Source of the DNA: Methanoregulaceae archaeon
Lineage (GTDB): Archaea > Halobacteriota > Methanomicrobia > Methanomicrobiales > Methanospirillaceae
NCBI GenBank assembly: GCA_019695435.1
Contig: JACTVF010000078.1
Location: 1 to 9,207 of the forward strand
DNA: 9,207 bases
Direction: 5' to 3'
Shown here: piece after piece, positions 1 through 6,887 of the stretch
Position numbering within the stretch: position 1 is the first letter of the stretch
Layout of the letters: the number at the start of each line of letters is the position of its first letter
The notes under the pieces: model-generated
Seen by the model: only the letters and a program-made list of their open reading frames with translations
What the model was told of the DNA's origin: nothing
Databases searched by the model: none
Made by a program: the position numbers and the translations under genes

Positions 1-181
1 ATACTCCTGATAGGTAAAGTTAATCCGGGTGTCCTTTTTAATTTAACTGTTCTTTTCGGGGTTTTTTCGAAATAGTCCCCTTCCACTGCACCAAAACTGT
101 ATTTCCCCCGGTACATGGAGGACCCGGTCCTTTCGGGCCATTACTGCCGTAATTCTGAACGCAAATCAGAAATATCAACAA
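1..181. other. Noncoding region upstream of the lipoprotein gene
   Basis: I see no convincing gene here. Bases 35-69 are rich in T tracts on the plus strand (TTTTTAATTTAAC, then two further T runs). This could be the U-rich terminator of a plus-strand gene left of the window, or a TATA-like element for the lipoprotein gene with a leader of about 110 nt. A second weak TATA-like word, TGTATTT, lies near 98-104. A GGAGG at 117-121 is too far from the lipoprotein start to serve it. Promoter assignment is uncertain. Confidence 0.3.
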
Positions 182-685
182 ATGAAAGGGTTATTCATGA
201 GTTCCACAACCATAGCAGCCGCGTTTATCGCGCTTTTTTTCTGTGCGCTGTTTGCCGGGTGCACGAGCCCGACTCAGGCACAGATACAACCTGTCGGTAC
301 CACGGTCACGACACCGATGCCTGAAACCACCGCACCGGTCGTTCCCTCAGCCACCACCTTTGAGCCCGTCGCCCCGCTGCCCGCCGATCAGGTGATCTAT
401 CTCTCACTGACCAAAGACCGGCCCACCGGCAAGATCACCCTGTTGTGCAGCGGTGGGCCCGGCATGATTGCAGCCCAGGTCATCAAGCTCCGTGTCACCC
501 TCGCGGACGGGAGCGTGGTCGAGAAGCAGCTCACGAATGACAACGGTCAGATCTCAAGTGATGCCTCTATCGTCATTCAGGGAACCCTCGACGGCACCGA
601 TAACGGCGAGGTCTGGGTGACATCAGCCGGCAAGGTTTACAAGGTCATCGACCAGGATCTTGCCTCCACCAATCCCTATTCATGA
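182..685 (+). CDS. Small secreted lipoprotein, function unknown
   Basis: A 167-residue protein with a lipoprotein-type signal peptide. It has a short n-region with Lys2, a hydrophobic stretch at about residues 11-25, and a lipobox-like FAGC with the lipidated Cys at 27. Residues 28-70 are rich in Pro and Thr, the usual flexible spacer of envelope-anchored proteins. Residues 71-167 look like a compact beta-rich domain (several short V/I strands separated by G/D/N turns), which I do not recognise. The start at 182 is preferred over the ATG at 197 because the shorter form would lack a positive charge before the hydrophobic core; neither has a good ribosome binding site. The gene faces the ABC permease operon tail to tail with 29 bp between stops, so co-transcription is excluded. 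Lipid anchoring on the outer face of the membrane is inferred from the lipobox. Confidence 0.75.
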   Translation: MKGLFMSSTTIAAAFIALFFCALFAGCTSPTQAQIQPVGTTVTTPMPETTAPVVPSATTFEPVAPLPADQVIYLSLTKDRPTGKITLLCSGGPGMIAAQVIKLRVTLADGSVVEKQLTNDNGQISSDASIVIQGTLDGTDNGEVWVTSAGKVYKVIDQDLASTNPYS

Positions 686-686
686 T

Positions 687-694
687 CTTTTTTA
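687..694 (+). terminator. T-tract terminator after the lipoprotein gene
   Basis: A run of six T (688-693) starts three bases after the lipoprotein stop codon, with no stable hairpin before it. Archaeal RNA polymerase can terminate on such U-rich tracts alone. The position in the 29-bp convergent gap fits this role. Confidence 0.4.
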
Positions 695-714
695 TGGGGC
701 GCATGCAATCCCGT

Positions 715-1794
715 TCATACTCCTGACTGCAGCAGTCCGATCCGGTCGGCATACTTCTGCATGCTGTATCCGAGAGCCAGTACAGTGAGTCCCACGGCAC
801 ACAGGACGATCCACTGCTCCACGCCCGCCATCCCAACCGAAAGCCGGGCGACCAGGTTGAGCGGATTGTACGGCAGGGCGAGCACAAAGAGGAGGATGAC
901 GACAAGGGCAGTCGAGAAGACGAACTGTGCCGCTGTCCGCTCCCGGTAGTGGAGGGCCACGAGCGCCCCGATCAGGATGAGAAGCAGGGAGGCGAGGGTG
1001 ACATGAAGCAGGATGAGGACGGGATTTTCAATAGCAATCCCGTTTGCCATCAGGAGAAAAAGCCACGCACCTGCCTGGAACGGGACAAGGATTTCACAGG
1101 CAAGCACCTTGCCCCAGACCATCTCGGCAAATGTAACCGGTGTGGAGACCAGCGTCTCCAGCGTCTCGTGCTGGTACTCCTCGGTGATGAGATCGATGAT
1201 GAGCGCCGCAGAGATGATGCCCGGCAGGAAGACCAGGAGCGGAACCAGAAGCCCGTACACGAACTCAAAGAAATCCCCGCTTCCGGCAGAGGGCGGGATC
1301 TGGACCGGAACGGGCGTGACATCGAGCCGGCCGGCGCGGATCGTTCTGAGGTCTTGTTCATATTTCACAAAGACATCCTTCATCTTCACGTCCACAACCG
1401 CCCCTTGAAGATCGTTGGTGAGCGTGTACAGCGTGATCGTTACCGGATCTTCTGCGCCGGGCGGGGTGCCGGGGGCATACACCACGGCGGAGATTCTCCG
1501 CTCCTTGAGCAGTTCAACGGCGGTAGAGAGGTCTATCCTGTCCACCCGGAAGTCCGGGCTGTTCTCCAGGTACCCGAGCAGCGGGGACTCTTTTCCCGCG
1601 TACGCGACATCGTACCGGAAGTGCGAATATCTCGAGAGCGATGAGGGATCGTACATGGACGTGAGCCCGACCATCAGGAACGATGAGAAGAGCGCAATGA
1701 AGACCTGGAGCAGGACGGCAAGGAGGATCGTCTTTTCGGAGAAGAGCCCCTGGAACTCTTTTTTCGCGATGATGGCGACGTGCCGGGTTTTCAT
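715..1794 (-). CDS. ABC-2 type transporter permease
   Basis: A 359-residue membrane protein with ABC-2 family topology. One transmembrane segment lies near the N-terminus (about residues 23-43), then an extracytoplasmic domain of about 130 residues, then five hydrophobic segments at about 179-202, 232-253, 259-282, 290-312 and 328-344. The conserved family stretch after the second segment is present: an acidic E-E-Y-x-H-E-T-L-E-T-L motif followed by STPV and, a little later, W-G-K-V-L. The start is placed at the ATG at 1794. Its codon overlaps the TGA of the upstream permease in an ATGA junction, and GGGGTGGATC lies at a suitable distance upstream. A GTG at 1803 in the same frame would add three residues and is less likely. 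The overlap implies translational coupling with the permease-PrsW gene. The two permeases probably form the membrane part of one exporter with the divergent ATPase; the substrate is unknown, and NatB-like sodium export is one possibility. Confidence 0.88.
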   Translation of the reverse strand: MKTRHVAIIAKKEFQGLFSEKTILLAVLLQVFIALFSSFLMVGLTSMYDPSSLSRYSHFRYDVAYAGKESPLLGYLENSPDFRVDRIDLSTAVELLKERRISAVVYAPGTPPGAEDPVTITLYTLTNDLQGAVVDVKMKDVFVKYEQDLRTIRAGRLDVTPVPVQIPPSAGSGDFFEFVYGLLVPLLVFLPGIISAALIIDLITEEYQHETLETLVSTPVTFAEMVWGKVLACEILVPFQAGAWLFLLMANGIAIENPVLILLHVTLASLLLILIGALVALHYRERTAAQFVFSTALVVILLFVLALPYNPLNLVARLSVGMAGVEQWIVLCAVGLTVLALGYSMQKYADRIGLLQSGV

Positions 1795-3599
1795 CGGATC
1801 CACCCCAGGATGAAATACAGGTTATAGCAGCAGTGCAGTACCGTTGCGGCAGCGAGGCCCGGGAGGAGTCCATTTTTCCCCCAGACCTTCAGAGAGCAGG
1901 CAACGATGAGGATGCAGGCTAAGTGGAGCAGAAGGGGCATCCAGAGCACGCCCAGTGACAGAAAGAGGACGCTCCCGAAGATCGACTCGGTGATCTGGGC
2001 GAGCGTGGCAAAGAGCAGGAGTTTTTCCCCGACAAGAAAACCGATTGCGGTGGCGGCGCAGGCACAGACCAGGTGTTTCCAGGAAAAGAACGCAGTATCC
2101 CGCACAAAGAGCGTGTAGATGCCGGCCGCCTTTGCCATTTCCTCGATGAGCGCCGCAACTACCAGCAGGAGCACGAGCGAGTACGGCATCGGCAGGTTGA
2201 AGAAGACGACGAGACCCATCATCTGCGACATGAAGACAAACGGGATCGAGCATGCGGCAAGGAGAAAGAGCGCCGCGTACGGGTGCTGTTGCGGGAGGAT
2301 CCCGGCAAGGAATTCGCGGATCCGGGGCAGGAACTTTTTTTCTGAAAAGAGGCGTTCCTCATTGAAGTTCCGGGCCGCGATGTAAAAGAGAATGGCGCCG
2401 GTCAGCCAGAAGAGCACGGTGGAGTACCCGTAATCCGCAAGAGTCCACGCAGTTCCCTGGATGGTGAGCACGATCAGCGTGAGCGGGGAGATGAGGCTGA
2501 TGACGTGGACGTTTGCAAAGATACTGGGGAAGAAGAGGTATGACGTGGCCACGGTCGAGAAGAAGATGGAGATAAAGGAGAGCTCCTTGAAGCTCCGGGC
2601 GAGCATCCCGATGATAAGCGCATTTGCCAGGAAAAAGATGATGATCGGGATGAGGGGGAGGAGGACGAGCGGTGAGGCCCTGATGTAGAGCGTGATCCCG
2701 GCGCAGATCGCGAGCATCCCGAGGAAATACGGGAGCATCTTTCCCAGGATGATGGACGAGGTCTTCACAGGCAGGGAGAGAAGGACCTCGCCCTTTCGTT
2801 CGATCCGCTCGTTCATGATGCTCATCATGAAAAACTGCGAGGTGAAGTACAGCGGGAATATGAAGACAAAGACGAGGATGATCGAGTCAAAGGGAAGCGG
2901 GGGCGAGAGCTGGTCCGGGGTCACAAACGTACCCATAACAGACTCATGCGAGGAGAGGACATCCGTGTACCGGGAGACCTGTGTGTTCTGTGAAGATGAC
3001 GTGACCAGTTCCTGCCTGAGCTCGTCCTGCGTGACGCCAAGCGTGGGCGAGGGTGTAGGGACATTCTTGACGGTGCCCTGCGGGACCGGCGGGCCCTGTC
3101 CGGGTGCCACCTGCACGTACTGGCCGTTCTGTGTGGCGGTGAAGTTGAGCTCGCTTTCCACAGACTGGGTATCGATCCAGAGCGGGTATGCGGCGAAGAG
3201 ATCGTTCTCGCCCGTGTAGACGCTGTTTCTGTACTGCGTATAGTCCCGTTCGAGGGTGTTGAGTGCCGATCGTCCCTTCTCGGTCGTGCTGGCATATACC
3301 ACACCCTTCACGATAACGAGATCGTACGCTCCGCGGTTGTCTGCGAGTGTGGCGTCTCCGGCTTCGTATACCGTGAACCGTGCATCTGAAGAGAACAGTG
3401 CGGCGACCTGTGGGTCGTCAATGCCTATCCGGTACATCCCGTCCTGGATATGCAGGCCGTTCTGGGCGGCAAAACCGGTGACGATGACCAGGAGCACGAA
3501 GAGAACGATGGCGACCGGCAGGACGTTGCGCGACATAACCGAGAAGGATTTTTTTACCTCCCAGCGAGCGATGGTTACGATGTCCCTGCCTGCACTCAT
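1791..3599 (-). CDS. ABC-2 permease fused to a PrsW-like intramembrane peptidase domain
   Basis: A 602-residue protein with two parts. Residues 1-410 are an ABC-2/NatB-type permease: a first transmembrane segment at about 27-45, a large extracytoplasmic domain (46-235) with a Pro/Gly-rich stretch near 165-185, and about six more hydrophobic segments from 236 to 410. The family sequence N-E-R-I-E-R-K-G-E-V-L-L-S-L-P-V lies at 263-278. After a charged linker (411-435), residues 440-600 form a second polytopic domain with the four PrsW (PF13367) signatures in order: EExxK (E486, E487, K490), GFxxxE (G520, E525), a membrane His (H559), and HxxxN (H589, N593). EExxK rather than EExxxR favours PrsW over CPBP/Abi. 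PrsW in Bacillus subtilis is a membrane-embedded protease that cuts an anti-sigma factor; activity here is inferred only. The ATG at 3599 has GGAG about 10 nt upstream. It is the first gene of a two-permease operon. Confidence 0.85.
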   Translation of the reverse strand: MSAGRDIVTIARWEVKKSFSVMSRNVLPVAIVLFVLLVIVTGFAAQNGLHIQDGMYRIGIDDPQVAALFSSDARFTVYEAGDATLADNRGAYDLVIVKGVVYASTTEKGRSALNTLERDYTQYRNSVYTGENDLFAAYPLWIDTQSVESELNFTATQNGQYVQVAPGQGPPVPQGTVKNVPTPSPTLGVTQDELRQELVTSSSQNTQVSRYTDVLSSHESVMGTFVTPDQLSPPLPFDSIILVFVFIFPLYFTSQFFMMSIMNERIERKGEVLLSLPVKTSSIILGKMLPYFLGMLAICAGITLYIRASPLVLLPLIPIIIFFLANALIIGMLARSFKELSFISIFFSTVATSYLFFPSIFANVHVISLISPLTLIVLTIQGTAWTLADYGYSTVLFWLTGAILFYIAARNFNEERLFSEKKFLPRIREFLAGILPQQHPYAALFLLAACSIPFVFMSQMMGLVVFFNLPMPYSLVLLLVVAALIEEMAKAAGIYTLFVRDTAFFSWKHLVCACAATAIGFLVGEKLLLFATLAQITESIFGSVLFLSLGVLWMPLLLHLACILIVACSLKVWGKNGLLPGLAAATVLHCCYNLYFILGWIR

Positions 3600-3620
3600 G
3601 GATTGCCGTCTCCGGATCCC

Positions 3621-3630
3621 CTTTTATAGG
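3621..3630 (-). promoter_or_regulatory. Probable TATA box of the permease operon
   Basis: On the minus strand this reads CCTATAAAAG, a good archaeal TATA-like box. Its centre is about 26 bases from the ATG at 3599, which would give a nearly leaderless transcript. That would exclude the GGAG at 3610-3613 from the mRNA, so a second promoter farther upstream (for example around 3721-3729) is also possible. Confidence 0.4.
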
Positions 3631-3642
3631 GAACGGCCGTGA

Positions 3643-3660
3643 TACCCAATAGTGTGGGTA
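3643..3660. repeat. Perfect 6-6-6 inverted repeat, candidate operator
   Basis: TACCCA at 3643-3648 and TGGGTA at 3655-3660 are perfect inverted copies around a 6-base spacer. The repeat lies immediately upstream of the minus-strand TATA box in the divergent permease/ATPase intergenic region. The position and the dyad suggest a binding site for a dimeric regulator; no regulator gene is adjacent. Confidence 0.4.
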
Positions 3661-3702
3661 ACGGGGTCAAATACTGATCGCTCCTGGCAAGCCGGCATGG
3701 GC

Positions 3703-3718
3703 GGGATGCCCCCATCCC
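3703..3718. repeat. Second inverted repeat in the divergent promoter region
   Basis: GGGATG (3703-3708) and CATCCC (3713-3718) form a perfect 6-bp stem around CCCC. It lies midway between the divergent ABC genes, so it could be an operator or a structured 5' leader element. Nothing in the sequence decides between these. Confidence 0.35.
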
Positions 3719-3745
3719 AACCTATATGTCCCCGACTCCACAAGT

Positions 3746-3770
3746 CTAAATAACAAAAAAGTTTTAAAAA
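3746..3770 (+). promoter_or_regulatory. Probable promoter of the ABC ATPase gene
   Basis: Two AT-rich boxes precede the ATPase: CTAAATAA (3746-3753) and TTTTAAAAA (3762-3770). The first would place transcription start near 3775, giving a leader of about 23 nt that keeps the GGAGA ribosome binding site at 3786-3790. The second would give a start near 3791 and a nearly leaderless mRNA. I favour this block as the promoter without choosing between the boxes. Confidence 0.45.
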
Positions 3771-3797
3771 ACCCGGCACATCCCCGGAGAACCTGCC

Positions 3798-4688
3798 GTG
3801 ATCACTGCCAGCAACCTCGCCAAACGCTACGATGGCTTTACCGCTCTTGACGATGTGAGTTTCTCGTTTCCTGACGCCGGCATCTTCGGGATCGTCGGGC
3901 ACAACGGGGCCGGCAAGACCACTCTTTTGAAGATTATCGCAGGACTGGTCGCACCCTCGTCCGGAGACCTGTCCGTCAACGGGATTGATGTTGTCCGTGA
4001 ACCCGTAGCACTCAAGGAGATGCTGGGCTACCTCCCCGAGGAGTCAAGACTCTATGAAACGATGACCGCCGAGGACTATCTCGCGTTCTTCGGCGAGATC
4101 TACGGGATCGAAAAAGAGGAGATTGCGGTCCGGACCCGCCGGCTCTTTGCCGCCCTGTCGCTTGAACCGAACGGCAAGAAGCTCGGAGAGTTCTCCAAGG
4201 GCATGAAGCGCAAGACCGCGATTGCCCGGTCGCTCATCCACGACCCGAAGTTCCTTGTCTACGACGAACCGACCAGCGGGCTCGACCCGATGACCTCGCG
4301 GTTCATCGCTGAATATTTAAGAAAACTGAAAAATGAGGGCAGGACGATCGTGCTCTCTGCCCACAACCTTTACCAGATCGAAGCGATCTGCGACCGGGTG
4401 ATGATCCTTCGGCGCGGAAAGGTGGTGGCGCTGGGGACGATGGACGAGCTTCGCGAGCAGTTCGGCTCGATCACGTACACGATCTGGTTTTCCGCAGCCG
4501 ATCCGGCCCGCATCGACCGGCAAGCGGTGCCGTACCGGCAGGATGAGAGGGGCCTTGCCTGCGACGCCGGGGATATGGCCGGTCTCAACGTGTGCTCTGC
4601 TGCGATCACGGCTGCCGGCGGGAGGGTGGAACGGATCGAGTCCCGGTACCCCTCCCTTGAAGAAATGCTGGTTGCGGTCGGGAAGTAG
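3798..4688 (+). CDS. ABC transporter ATP-binding protein (ABC-2/NatA type)
   Basis: A 296-residue cytoplasmic ATPase with all the nucleotide-binding motifs: Walker A GHNGAGKTT (34-42), a Q-loop region GYLPEE (77-82, where Glu replaces the usual Gln, as in many ABC-2 ATPases), a signature FSKGMKRK (132-139), Walker B LVYDEP with the catalytic Glu at 157, D-loop SGLD (160-163), and H-loop His189. The domain ends near 220, and a C-terminal extension of about 75 residues follows, as is common in this subfamily. The start is a GTG with GGAGA seven bases upstream. It is divergent from the two permease genes and is the only ATPase in the window, so it most likely powers that exporter. The substrate cannot be read from the sequence; drug, lipid, peptide or sodium export are all known for relatives. 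Confidence 0.92.
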   Translation: MITASNLAKRYDGFTALDDVSFSFPDAGIFGIVGHNGAGKTTLLKIIAGLVAPSSGDLSVNGIDVVREPVALKEMLGYLPEESRLYETMTAEDYLAFFGEIYGIEKEEIAVRTRRLFAALSLEPNGKKLGEFSKGMKRKTAIARSLIHDPKFLVYDEPTSGLDPMTSRFIAEYLRKLKNEGRTIVLSAHNLYQIEAICDRVMILRRGKVVALGTMDELREQFGSITYTIWFSAADPARIDRQAVPYRQDERGLACDAGDMAGLNVCSAAITAAGGRVERIESRYPSLEEMLVAVGK

Positions 4689-4716
4689 AAACAGACCGGT
4701 GTTGTTTCCGGCACAC

Positions 4717-4753
4717 AAAAAAGGTCGGCAGGAAACCCGGGGCTGCATCCGGG
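4717..4753 (-). terminator. Hairpin plus T-tract terminator of the lyase-synthase gene
   Basis: On the minus strand, a 5-bp GC stem (CCCGG at 4736-4740 with CCGGG at 4749-4753, 8-base loop) begins five bases after the stop codon at 4759. A run of six T follows at 4722-4717. It lies in the short convergent gap with the ATPase gene. Confidence 0.4.
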
Positions 4754-4758
4754 AACCG

Positions 4759-6291
4759 TTACGCGATCCGCACCGCTGCGCCGCTGTTGCGTGCAGAGGT
4801 GACGAGCGTGGCTCCTCCCCCGATCTCCTGCATGAATGACTGTGCTGCCCGTTCAATCTCCTGCATGCCCGTATCGCCGATGGCGTACAGGGTCGGGCCA
4901 AACGAACTCATGCCAGCTCCTGCTGCCCCGGCCGCACGCACCGTGTCAAGGAGACCGGTGACCTCCCTGGGCTGGAAGGAGAGTTCGACTTTCTTGAAAC
5001 CGAGTTCCTGGACGGTATTGACCGATGTGCCAAACCGGTCGAGATCCTGTTCCGCAATCCCGGGGAGCATCCGCATCAGGACCTCATGGCAGAGCGTCCT
5101 GACCTCGTCAACCGGGACCGGGCAGCAGGTCCGGAAGATCTCGGCCTCCCGTGTCCCGCTCGCCCCTTCCGGGAGTGCCGGGATCGCAAGCAGGATGCGC
5201 CAGTCACGGGGAAAATCGTGATGCATGAGCACCGGCGGCGGCTGTACGCCAATTGACGCAGAGGATGGCGCAAAGCCGGTTTTTTCGCAGCCCGGCCCGA
5301 ACCGGTGCCCGCCATCGAGGATGAAACCCCCATGCTCAAATGCGGCCGTCCCGATTCCGGAGGTCCCGCCGCGCCCGATCATCCGGGCAAGTTCTCCCGT
5401 GGTCATGGTTTTCCCGTACAGTTCGCAGCAGGCCCGGGCCGTGGCAAGTGCCAGCTGGGAACCCCCCCCAAGGCCGATATGGACCGGGAAGTGTTCCCGC
5501 ACCGTCAGCGACACGCCAGCCCCCGCGTGAATACGGGCAAGCACCTGTTCTGCAGTGTCCCGGACCAGAACCGCAGTCCGGCGGTCACAGCCACGGACCT
5601 CAACTGAAGGGCCTGCCTGTGCCTCAAGAAGAACCGAGGGGTCGTCAAGGGCAATACCGATCCCGCCGTCGACTCTTCCCAGGCTGCCGTTCATGTCGAG
5701 CAGCGTGATATGGATGCGCGATGGTGTCTGGACAATCACCCTGCGCTCGTCAAGGAATTTGTTGTACGGGAACTGCTCTTCGATGAAGATGAGCGGTTCC
5801 CCGCCGTGGATAATCTGGTACTGGCGCATCAGGAGCGGTTCGTTTCTGCAGACTGAAAAGATCCCGCTCACGTCGTCCTTTGCGGAGGTTACCCGGGCGG
5901 TGAGGATCTCCCTCCTTGCCTCGATATGATGGCGCTCGATGATCCTGCCGATCGGGATGTCGGCTTTCATGAGGTCGTCCCGGAACTCCGGTGCCAGCCG
6001 GGCAACCGGTGTCTGCGATTTCGCATAGACCAGCACTTCCCCGGTTGTCGCGTCACAAAGCTCCACGATCCGGTGGTTTACTGCATCCCCCGGTGCAATG
6101 TTGAGGTGTTCTGCGGCAAGGGTATCGGCTTTTACGACTTCCTGTTCCCGGGTCCGGACCGAGACCGGGTGACCGGTGACCGACTCCAGCAGTTGCGTGA
6201 CCGATCCGTCAGTGCCCAGGAGAATTTTCTGCACAGGAGAGAGCCTGCCTACATGCTCTTCTATCTCTTTGAAACGGTGTGCAATGTCCAT
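4759..6291 (-). CDS. Chorismate pyruvate-lyase / beta-RFAP synthase fusion (methanopterin biosynthesis)
   Basis: A 510-residue two-domain protein (residue numbers here count from the GTG at 6297, giving 512). Residues 1-182 match the archaeal DUF98/chorismate pyruvate-lyase family: LLGTDGSVT (26-34), VNHRIVEL (73-80), PIGRII (115-120), an E-x-x-R-R-E (126-130 region), and I-E-E-Q-F-P (172-177). By analogy with UbiC, R76 and E174 are the likely active-site pair. This domain would release pyruvate from chorismate to give 4-hydroxybenzoate. Residues 188-512 are beta-ribofuranosylaminobenzene 5'-phosphate synthase, a GHMP-kinase-like fold: SRIHITLLDMNG (193-204), HIGLGGGSQLALATA (273-287), GRGGTSGIGTAAFEHGG (308-324) and GAGMSSFGPTLYA (460-472). 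It joins the aromatic acid to PRPP with loss of CO2 and pyrophosphate, the first committed step of methanopterin synthesis. Stand-alone synthases are about 325 residues, so the extra length equals one lyase domain. Confidence 0.9.
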   Translation of the reverse strand: MDIAHRFKEIEEHVGRLSPVQKILLGTDGSVTQLLESVTGHPVSVRTREQEVVKADTLAAEHLNIAPGDAVNHRIVELCDATTGEVLVYAKSQTPVARLAPEFRDDLMKADIPIGRIIERHHIEARREILTARVTSAKDDVSGIFSVCRNEPLLMRQYQIIHGGEPLIFIEEQFPYNKFLDERRVIVQTPSRIHITLLDMNGSLGRVDGGIGIALDDPSVLLEAQAGPSVEVRGCDRRTAVLVRDTAEQVLARIHAGAGVSLTVREHFPVHIGLGGGSQLALATARACCELYGKTMTTGELARMIGRGGTSGIGTAAFEHGGFILDGGHRFGPGCEKTGFAPSSASIGVQPPPVLMHHDFPRDWRILLAIPALPEGASGTREAEIFRTCCPVPVDEVRTLCHEVLMRMLPGIAEQDLDRFGTSVNTVQELGFKKVELSFQPREVTGLLDTVRAAGAAGAGMSSFGPTLYAIGDTGMQEIERAAQSFMQEIGGGATLVTSARNSGAAVRIA

Positions 6292-6298
6292 CCACACA

Positions 6299-6304
6299 AC
6301 CTCC
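6299..6304 (-). promoter_or_regulatory. Strong ribosome binding site that fixes the lyase-synthase start
   Basis: The minus strand reads GGAGGT here, seven bases before the ATG at 6291. The in-frame GTG at 6297 lies only one base from this motif, too close for initiation, so the ATG is the likely start. An AT-rich CCTTAATATT (6323-6314) and a CATTTTACTG a little farther upstream are weak TATA candidates for a promoter of its own. Confidence 0.65.
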
Positions 6305-6359
6305 GTGCCGGGAATATTAAGGTTACTGATCCGGCCGGGTCATCACAGTAAAATGGCAG

Positions 6360-6740
6360 TCATCGTTTCGAAGGAGGCCGGCGGGCCCCCTTCCGGTTCT
6401 GCGGGGGATGGGACGGGTGCGGCACCTGCGAGCTGATCGTGTCGATGGCATCTGCCGTGAGCCGGCCCTTCAGGCCGATAACATCGCCTGCCCGGAGCAC
6501 GCTCACCTTTGAGGTGAGGACAAAACTCTCGCTGAAGAGATCGAGGCCGCCTTCTGCAAAATCATCAAGCCCGATGGGGATGCAGGGCGTGTCTAAAGAG
6601 GGTCTGCTGCTGACCGGACAGACGCAGAGGTCCCCGTTCCCCCGTGCGGCCACGACAACGGCAGGTCGGGTCTTCGCACCCCGCCTCTCCTCAAAGGGAA
6701 CCGGGGCAAGGATCACGTCGCCCCGCACATAGCGTCCCAT
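6360..6740 (-). CDS. PemK/MazF-like protein, no visible antitoxin
   Basis: About 126 residues, resembling the PemK/MazF family of small RNase toxins. The N-terminus has the family opening Y-V-R-G-D-V-I-L-A-P-V-P-F followed by G-A-K-T-R-P-A-V-V-V. Arg25 in that TRP corresponds to the catalytic Arg of Bacillus EndoA/MazF, and a V-S-S at 43-45 lies where the family has its catalytic Thr/Ser. A later D-V-I-G-L-K-G-R-L segment also fits. The C-terminal 20 residues are Pro/Arg/Lys-rich and not part of the fold. The start is uncertain: in-frame ATGs occur at 6740, 6752 and 6770 and the frame stays open to 6851. I chose 6740 because the protein then begins where the family does. No small antitoxin ORF precedes it. 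The gene is followed 68 bp later, on the same strand, by the lyase-synthase gene. RNase activity is inferred, and a housekeeping role is possible. Confidence 0.7.
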   Translation of the reverse strand: MGRYVRGDVILAPVPFEERRGAKTRPAVVVAARGNGDLCVCPVSSRPSLDTPCIPIGLDDFAEGGLDLFSESFVLTSKVSVLRAGDVIGLKGRLTADAIDTISSQVPHPSHPPQNRKGARRPPSKR

Positions 6741-6887
6741 GTCCCGGTACATTCCGGCGCCATATCCCATAAGGCAATTGCCCGATCCTGCCCCGGCTGT
6801 TGATCCGTACAAGGAAAAAAAGACAGCCTGACCTGTTGGCAGTGCTGACAACCGGGCGGGGAGAAACCCTTTACGTGCGGGCGGTGG

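Noticed and set aside
949..1644. A 231-codon plus-strand open frame
   Set aside because: It is wholly antisense to the ABC permease and has the charged, repetitive composition of a shadow frame in high-GC DNA.
1792..1803. GTG at 1803 as the start of the second permease
   Set aside because: The ATG at 1794 forms a classic ATGA overlap with the upstream stop and has the better-spaced GGGGTGGATC.
4317..4901. A 194-codon minus-strand frame across the ATPase 3' end
   Set aside because: It is antisense to the ATPase and overlaps the 3' end of the lyase-synthase gene in another frame; no domain is visible.
6741..6851. N-terminal extension of the PemK-like protein to 6851
   Set aside because: The extra residues are Gly/Ser/Ala-rich and unlike the family, whose proteins begin just before the R-G-D motif; there is no ribosome binding site at 6851.
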